From Lewinellaceae bacterium (GTDB lineage Bacteria > Bacteroidota > Bacteroidia > Chitinophagales > Saprospiraceae), in NCBI GenBank assembly GCA_947476195.1, contig CANJPT010000035.1, forward strand, positions 1-37,395: 37,395 nucleotides of DNA. Reading direction: 5' to 3'. Below, one piece after another: positions 31,960 to 37,395 of this stretch (position 1 is its first letter; each line of letters begins with the position of its first letter). Under the pieces are notes generated by a model. The model saw nothing but the letters and a program-made list of their open reading frames with translations. It was not told the origin of the DNA and did no database searches. The position numbers and the translations under genes are program-made.

Positions 31960-32508
31960 ATGTTTAGCCTACTGAGCAAATTCATATTCCGGCTAATTGG
32001 CTGGAAAATTACGGGACATTACCCTAAAGAATTGACGCATGTAGTCATTGCCGTGGCGCCACACACGTCTACCTGGGATTTTTTTCTGGGGGTGCTGACC
32101 AATAGCGCCGGTCAATTCCACGCGAACTATATGGGCAAGCATACACTATTCAAACCACCCTTTGGCTTTATCTTTCGATGGTTGGGTGGTATCCCGGTGG
32201 ACCGCTCAAAAAACCACAATCTCGTGGCGGCCACAGTAGAGGCGTTCAAACGAGAGCCACGCATCCACGTCGTCATTGCACCCGAAGGCACGCGCAAAAA
32301 AGTGACAAAATTTAAGACCGGATTTTACCACATTGCCCGCATGGCTGGGGCACCGATTTGTTTGTGCAAGTTTGATTTTGAAAAACGAGCGGTGTTTTTC
32401 GACCCCATTCTTTTTTATCCTACCGATAATGAGGAAGCTGACATAGCCTATATCTGGAATTATTTCAAGGGCGTGAAAGGGGGAAACCCCAGAATGGGTC
32501 TAGATTAG
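31960..32508 (+). CDS. PlsC-like lysophospholipid acyltransferase
   Basis: A 182-aa protein of the 1-acylglycerol-3-phosphate acyltransferase fold. The catalytic HxxxxD is intact (His35-TSTW-Asp40), as is the substrate-binding EGTR (Glu109-Arg112 in APEGTRKK). There is one hydrophobic N-terminal segment and the rest is soluble. It is short for PlsC (about 240 aa), lacking part of the C-terminus, but matches the length of a common Bacteroidota subfamily. It probably acylates a lysolipid at the inner membrane; substrate and chain length unknown. It contrasts with the acyltransferase half at 23647, which has lost its His. Confidence 0.85.
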   Translation: MFSLLSKFIFRLIGWKITGHYPKELTHVVIAVAPHTSTWDFFLGVLTNSAGQFHANYMGKHTLFKPPFGFIFRWLGGIPVDRSKNHNLVAATVEAFKREPRIHVVIAPEGTRKKVTKFKTGFYHIARMAGAPICLCKFDFEKRAVFFDPILFYPTDNEEADIAYIWNYFKGVKGGNPRMGLD

Positions 32509-32684
32509 GCTAGTGCCGCGCCCGGCCATTAAGGTGTGAATATCTCGGGAATTAACATCATGCTCCTTTTGGGAGAAGTAACGCTTTTAGGCAAACCCGG
32601 GCAGCGTGTCACCTAATCCATCGTATCTTCAATAGGTACGCTTTTTCCTGAAACTACATTTCATCCATTCAAACACCTTCTTTT

Positions 32685-35600
32685 ATGCCAAATCGATTTT
32701 TACCTGCGTTGCCTTCTCCGATTTTATCGAAGGCGGGCCTGTTCTTTGTTATTTGCTTCCTCAGCACGCATATTGTTGCTCAAACAGACAGTATCGAAAT
32801 CGCAGGCTATGCGCAGCCAACTTGCGGCTGCAATGGCTATATTGATATCACTGTAACCGGAGTAAGTCCAAACCAACCGCCATCTACAGCCTTTTTCTAT
32901 AAATGGTCAAACGGCTCCACAAGCCAGGACATATTTAACCTGTGTCCGGGCCAGTATTGCGTTACCGTTTCCAATGGCAACATTAATGGCTCTTCGGCGG
33001 TACAATGCTTTTTCGTGCAACAAATCCCCTACGTTCCACTAAACATCCAGTCGAGTAATACGGCGCCCTGTAATTTTGACAGCACCGGCGTTAGCAACGA
33101 TTGTGAAAAAGCTTGTCCAGGCACTACAATAACCTATTCCGTTTCGGTTCAAAACCCAAACGGTTCGGGCTCTGCTTTTAACTGGCAGGTCTCGGGGGCA
33201 GTTAGCTGGGTAGTCAACACCAACAACTCGCCTTTTTTTTCCAGCATTACCGTCACTTGGGGAGGTCCTGGCACGGGCAGTGTTTCTGTATTTTCGGATG
33301 GCGCTGGCGGATGTTCCGGGGAGGATGCCTTGTGTGTCACGGTCATCGAAGCACCGAATGCCGCATTTTCCAGCAGCCCCGCCGCCATAGCCAACGGCCC
33401 GCTTCAGGTTTGTCTGGGTCAAACGGTACATTTCCAAAATCTCTCCACTGGTAGCGCGGATTCCTATGAATGGCTTTTTAGGGACGACTTTAGCAGCTCT
33501 TCCCTTGAAAATCCACAACATACTTACCTGATACCTGGCACCCATACGGTCCTGCTCATTGCCCGAAGCGAGTGCCTGTGTTCCGACACGACTACCCTGA
33601 ACGTAGAAGTACTCAATGCTCAGGCTCCCACACTCGAATGTGTATCGACCATTTGTCCGGGAGAAACGGTGACCTATACTGCCTCCAATGGCTGTGCACC
33701 CTTTTCCTGGGCAGTAAGTGGTGATGGCACGGTACTCAATGGCGGCACTACTATGTCTGACACAATCTCGGTGCAATGGAACGGCGGGCCTGTTGGCACC
33801 ATCACCCTGGGGGCACAAGCTTGCTCGGGTGTCACCTGCCCGCTGGCAGGGGTGATAGAAATTCCGATCATCACCAACAACGCCCAGATTGTTGGAGAAG
33901 AACGCGTGTGCCCAGCTGCGACAGAAATTTATACGATCGAACCCTTTGGCGGAACGGGCTTTGTGTGGACGCTGCCCAATGGAGGTACCATTGTAGATGG
34001 ACAGGGCACCAATCGTGTCACCGTGGAATGGAGTGGGTCCCCCAACCCAGCCCCTGCTGCAGACCATACTTTATACGTTCAGTACACCAATTGCTACCTC
34101 GGATGTGGCGGCGCAGATTTTATTCATGTACGCATTCTTCCCTCCTTCACCATAAATGGCCCCGTGGAAGCCTGCCTCAATTCAAACGCCAGTTTTGCTT
34201 CAAAATTGACAACTAACGGCACTGCGATGCTCTGCAACTGGACACTCACAGCGCCCAACGGCAGCACGGCCTGGAGTTCATCTGCACCAACAAGTGCACC
34301 GAGTGTACCGTTCCTGAGCGGTCCTGGCGTTTATCGCCTTTTGGCTACCCCCGTTGATGTGAACCAGACCTGTTCAAATGACGCTGACTGGGCCATCAGT
34401 GTCCGTACACTTCCGGCTGACCCAACGGGAATTACCGGCGAAACCAATATTTGCCCCGGAATGACCTATACGTACGAGGCCACTGGATTACCTGTAGGAT
34501 CGAATATCCGATGGACAGTACAAAATGGCCCGGGAGCACCCCAAGCATTTGATGGAAATCCCCTCAACGTGACCTGGGGAAACGCTGGCCCCTATGTGCT
34601 TACGGCAGTTCAGGTCAGCACCGATGGCCTTGGCTGTCTTTCAAACCCGGTGGGATTGGTTGCGACGCCTATTCCGGCACCTGTAATTGCCGGAACGGCG
34701 GTTGTTTGTGAAGACACAAAGGGCAGCTATGCTATCTTGAACCTGCAAAATATTGACATTCAATGGAGTATTAGCCCAGCAACAGCAGGTACGATTGCGG
34801 ATGGGCAAGGCACCAATACGGTAGAAATTTTCTGGAGTCAGGCAGGCAGCCATGTGGTGAATGTGTCGGTATGTAGTCAAAGCGCGTCGCTTCCGATTAC
34901 CGTTTGGAGCAATCCCGATCCAGTGGTACAGCTCCCAGTGCTCGGAGTTTGTCCGGGAGCAAGCGTCCTGGTGCAAACAGTTTCGCCTTATGCGAGTTAT
35001 CTCTGGAAAGATGAATCTGGTGCGAACCTGAGTACTGCCATGAATATCACTTTGGGTGCTGGCGTTTATTCCATTGAAGTCATGGATGCGAATGGGTGTA
35101 AAGGCGCCTCCGCATTCAATATCGAAAGTTGGGATGCTCCGGACGTGACCCTCACCACTGCTGATCCGCCCGGATTTTGTAATAATTCATACACAGTCTC
35201 CCTCACGGCTTTGACCAATACAAACGGGACCTATACTTACCAATGGTTTCAGGACGGCAACCTGCTCGCGGGTGCGGCAGGTGCTACCTTATTCTCCAAT
35301 CAATATGGGAATTACACCGTTCAAGCCACCAATTCCTTTGGCTGTACTGCCATAGCCGGGCCTGTTTCGTTGTTTTCTTACTGTGGTGGCGGCGGCGGCG
35401 GATGCGGAATTCCACTCCATGGAAACCCATATTGTACGCCGGGAAGCGTACAACTTATCCCTGATCCAAGCTCCCGATGTGACTCTTTTCGTTTGGTATT
35501 GAACGATTATACCGGGCTGTATATACCTGGGAGTGCACAGTGGGTAACCGGCATTTCCGGAGGCGCTGTACTTGCCACAGCCATGGGCGACGATGCGCGT

Positions 35601-37395
35601 TTCGTGTATCCAAACGCTGGCAAATACATCGTGCTGGTCACCGTGTACCTTTCCAATGGCGACATTTGCGAAGCCCTTGATTCGGTGAATGTCGCGGCGG
35701 TTGCCCGGCTTGACGAACGGGTCGGATGCCCAGGCTCAATGACCCTTTTCGAAAACAGAAGCGAGATCTTACCCAATACAAGCCTTGGCAATTACGCCTG
35801 GAATTTTGATGACCCAGCTTCAGGCGCAAACAATATTTCCAGCCTGGAAAACCCTGCTCATGCCTTTTCACCTGCTGGCATCTATGGGGTAAACCTGACC
35901 GTGACCGCTTCGAGCGGCTGCACCGCAAGTATCACCAAACAGATAAAAATTCCGGATTCCAGCCCGCCTGTCTTTGCCAACCCTGCAGCCAAATGTGCGG
36001 GCGATGCCCTGGAATTTATGGTAGCATTTAATCCTGACATTATTGATCTCAACTGGGATTTTGGTGATTCCGCTTCCGGCACTGCGAATGATGCCAAGGG
36101 GAATCCGGTATATCATGGCTTCCCGGCAGGTACTTATACAGTGACCGCAACAACCAACAATTTATATGGCTGCACCGCAAGCTTCACCCGCAGCGTAACC
36201 ATACAACCCAGCACCCTGAGTGGCAGCATCAGCCCTGCCAATCCTGCTCCGATCTGCGAAGGCAGCAATATTACCCTTACCGCTCCGGCAGGCGCCGTTT
36301 CATATTTATGGTCTGATGGCAGCAACACTACTTCCCAAACGCTCACTACCGGTTTAGAAGGCACTTATAAAGTCACCCTCACCGACGCATACGGTTGTAC
36401 CTATTCCCCGGCTGCCGTAAATGTAACAATTATTACAGCCCCCGATGCGCTCATAAAAGCCCTGTTGTTCAATGAATTAGGCCAGGTAATTAGCAATTCT
36501 TATCCAAGCGTAACACTTTGTGCGGGCGAAGATGTGGCCTTGCAAGCGATCAGTAATGGAGGCGCCAGTTATGCCTGGTCAGGAGGCAACGGGATGGAAC
36601 AGGGCGTGTTTTTTACGGACAGCCGGAATAATCTTTTACCCGTTGGCACACACTTGTATACGGTAACGGTGACAAGCTCCAGTACTGGTTGCACCGCCGT
36701 TTCTGATCCGTTTTTGGTAACGGTGAATCCCGTTCCGACCGGATTCTATGTCAGTAGCCCCAGCATCTGTGCTGGAAACCCAAATGTTATAGCCTATTCT
36801 GGACCTACCCCAGCCAATTGGCAATTTTTCTGGAATACAGGAGTCAGTGGTACAACCCTTACAACTGAAAACCCTGGCAGTTATTACATTCGGGTCATCA
36901 ACGAATTTGGTTGTGAAGCAACAAGCAATACACAGGTGATTTTGCCTGGCCCACCCGTTGGGAGTATTCCGGCCGGTTGCCACACACGCTGTAGCCCCGA
37001 TACCCTTTGCATCCCCGTCCTGCCAAACATTGCTTCCTGGCAGTGGTTTTTGAATGGCAGTCCAATTCCTGGTGCTACTTCACCCAATTTTATCGCCCAG
37101 CAAAGCGGCACCTATTGGGCACAATTGACGGATTTTTTTGGATGTACCGGGGAGAGTGATCCGCTTTCACTCAGCCTTTACACCGGCTATGGCAACATCC
37201 TTGGCCAGGTCTGGTCGGATGTAAACAACAACGGTTCAATTGATGCGGCGGATACTCTGCTCTCTGGAATAACGGTGCTAGCGTATCAAAACGGCAGCCT
37301 GTTTGGTGCAGAGACTTCCGGCACAAATGGAGACTTTGCCCTAACGAATGTATTATCTACCAATTATAGCTTCACCGTAGATCCGTTTTCATTGC
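32685..37395 (+). CDS. Giant modular surface protein (SprB/PKD/SdrD_B-like), 3' partial
   Basis: One frame stays open from the ATG at 32685 to the window end, 1570 codons with no stop, checked codon by codon. Signal peptide about residues 1-33 (LFFVICFLSTHIVAQ). Then a SprB-like repeat (42-110: GYIDITVTG, YKWSNGSTSQDIFNLCPGQYCVTV) and about a dozen Cys-containing PKD/Ig-like modules of 75-95 residues, many opening with a C(P/A/E)G motif (for example near 237, 320, 404, 493, 587, 752). PKD-type cores with W.F.D are near 258, 1028 and 1122. A Gly-run (YCGGGGGGCG) is near 900. An SdrD_B/Cna-B-like module starts near 1502 (GNILGQVWSDVNNNGSIDAADTLL) and is cut by the edge. This fits a secreted adhesin or gliding-type protein; a T9SS tail would lie outside. 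Confidence 0.85.
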   Translation, partial: MPNRFLPALPSPILSKAGLFFVICFLSTHIVAQTDSIEIAGYAQPTCGCNGYIDITVTGVSPNQPPSTAFFYKWSNGSTSQDIFNLCPGQYCVTVSNGNINGSSAVQCFFVQQIPYVPLNIQSSNTAPCNFDSTGVSNDCEKACPGTTITYSVSVQNPNGSGSAFNWQVSGAVSWVVNTNNSPFFSSITVTWGGPGTGSVSVFSDGAGGCSGEDALCVTVIEAPNAAFSSSPAAIANGPLQVCLGQTVHFQNLSTGSADSYEWLFRDDFSSSSLENPQHTYLIPGTHTVLLIARSECLCSDTTTLNVEVLNAQAPTLECVSTICPGETVTYTASNGCAPFSWAVSGDGTVLNGGTTMSDTISVQWNGGPVGTITLGAQACSGVTCPLAGVIEIPIITNNAQIVGEERVCPAATEIYTIEPFGGTGFVWTLPNGGTIVDGQGTNRVTVEWSGSPNPAPAADHTLYVQYTNCYLGCGGADFIHVRILPSFTINGPVEACLNSNASFASKLTTNGTAMLCNWTLTAPNGSTAWSSSAPTSAPSVPFLSGPGVYRLLATPVDVNQTCSNDADWAISVRTLPADPTGITGETNICPGMTYTYEATGLPVGSNIRWTVQNGPGAPQAFDGNPLNVTWGNAGPYVLTAVQVSTDGLGCLSNPVGLVATPIPAPVIAGTAVVCEDTKGSYAILNLQNIDIQWSISPATAGTIADGQGTNTVEIFWSQAGSHVVNVSVCSQSASLPITVWSNPDPVVQLPVLGVCPGASVLVQTVSPYASYLWKDESGANLSTAMNITLGAGVYSIEVMDANGCKGASAFNIESWDAPDVTLTTADPPGFCNNSYTVSLTALTNTNGTYTYQWFQDGNLLAGAAGATLFSNQYGNYTVQATNSFGCTAIAGPVSLFSYCGGGGGGCGIPLHGNPYCTPGSVQLIPDPSSRCDSFRLVLNDYTGLYIPGSAQWVTGISGGAVLATAMGDDARFVYPNAGKYIVLVTVYLSNGDICEALDSVNVAAVARLDERVGCPGSMTLFENRSEILPNTSLGNYAWNFDDPASGANNISSLENPAHAFSPAGIYGVNLTVTASSGCTASITKQIKIPDSSPPVFANPAAKCAGDALEFMVAFNPDIIDLNWDFGDSASGTANDAKGNPVYHGFPAGTYTVTATTNNLYGCTASFTRSVTIQPSTLSGSISPANPAPICEGSNITLTAPAGAVSYLWSDGSNTTSQTLTTGLEGTYKVTLTDAYGCTYSPAAVNVTIITAPDALIKALLFNELGQVISNSYPSVTLCAGEDVALQAISNGGASYAWSGGNGMEQGVFFTDSRNNLLPVGTHLYTVTVTSSSTGCTAVSDPFLVTVNPVPTGFYVSSPSICAGNPNVIAYSGPTPANWQFFWNTGVSGTTLTTENPGSYYIRVINEFGCEATSNTQVILPGPPVGSIPAGCHTRCSPDTLCIPVLPNIASWQWFLNGSPIPGATSPNFIAQQSGTYWAQLTDFFGCTGESDPLSLSLYTGYGNILGQVWSDVNNNGSIDAADTLLSGITVLAYQNGSLFGAETSGTNGDFALTNVLSTNYSFTVDPFSL

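Noticed and set aside
33039-34067. A 342-codon open frame on the minus strand inside the giant surface-protein gene
   Set aside because: It is antisense to a frame that is open for 1570 codons with clear PKD/Ig-like modules. The antisense translation is rich in Arg, Gly and Cys with no domain pattern, as expected from a shadow of a Gly/Thr/Ser-rich gene.
1-37395. CRISPR arrays, tRNA/rRNA genes, insertion sequences, prophage or defence islands
   Set aside because: No spaced direct repeats, no tRNA-like cloverleaf with CCA end, and no transposase, integrase or known defence protein was seen among the genes read.

Overview
The window looks like a stretch of a Bacteroidota chromosome, most likely from the Saprospiria/Haliscomenobacter/Lewinella side of the phylum. 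Four things point there. Many genes are preceded by the Bacteroidota -7 box TAnnTTTG(C), usually without a Shine-Dalgarno. One protein ends in a type IX secretion (T9SS) type A sorting domain. There is a Porin_10-like barrel. The right end is a very long SprB/PKD/SdrD_B-like surface protein of the kind common in Saprospiraceae. No tRNA, rRNA, CRISPR array, insertion sequence or phage gene was seen; most of the window is ordinary housekeeping and envelope sequence.

Layout, left to right. 1-603 is AT-rich with no convincing gene but two minus-strand promoter boxes. 604-2496 (-) is a long PurF-type amidophosphoribosyltransferase with an almost leaderless promoter. 2782-4382 holds a 41-aa membrane peptide (-), a membrane-anchored OB-fold protein (+) and a secreted YceI protein (+). 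4422-6881 (-) is aroB preceded by a sensor histidine kinase with no regulator beside it. 7069-8306 (-) is the rpsF-rpsR-rplI ribosomal operon with a strong terminator, divergent from rbfA and a KdsD-type isomerase (+). 10157-14658 (-) carries sucA, a pterin carbinolamine dehydratase and mtaB. 14751-17858 (-) pairs a peptide-type ABC permease with a five-haem cytochrome that carries a T9SS sorting domain. 18070-18495 (-) is a small CBM48 protein with a histone-like Ala/Lys-rich tail, followed by two terminators in tandem.

18852-25233 (+) contains fabI, a Porin_10-like barrel, a secreted EEP-family phosphodiesterase, a MarC-family membrane protein, and an OlsF/GlsF-like acyltransferase fusion whose N-terminal domain appears to have lost its catalytic His. 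25296-29497 (-) contains a pentameric ligand-gated ion channel homologue, an M48 metalloprotease and a small outer-membrane barrel. A rhodanese (-), rlmD (+) and a stand-alone PlsC-like acyltransferase (+) follow. From 32685 to the window end one frame stays open for 1570 codons: a giant modular surface protein whose C-terminus lies outside.

The genes group functionally into translation and RNA modification (rpsF/rpsR/rplI, rbfA, mtaB, rlmD), central metabolism (purF-like, aroB, sucA, fabI, phhB) and the cell envelope (kdsD, acyltransferases, porin, EEP, M48/OMP, cytochrome, giant adhesin). The points most worth following up are the T9SS-tagged multihaem cytochrome with its permease partner, the pLGIC homologue, the altered OlsF-like fusion, the giant surface protein, and a perfect 20-bp hairpin without a U-tract between kdsD and sucA.
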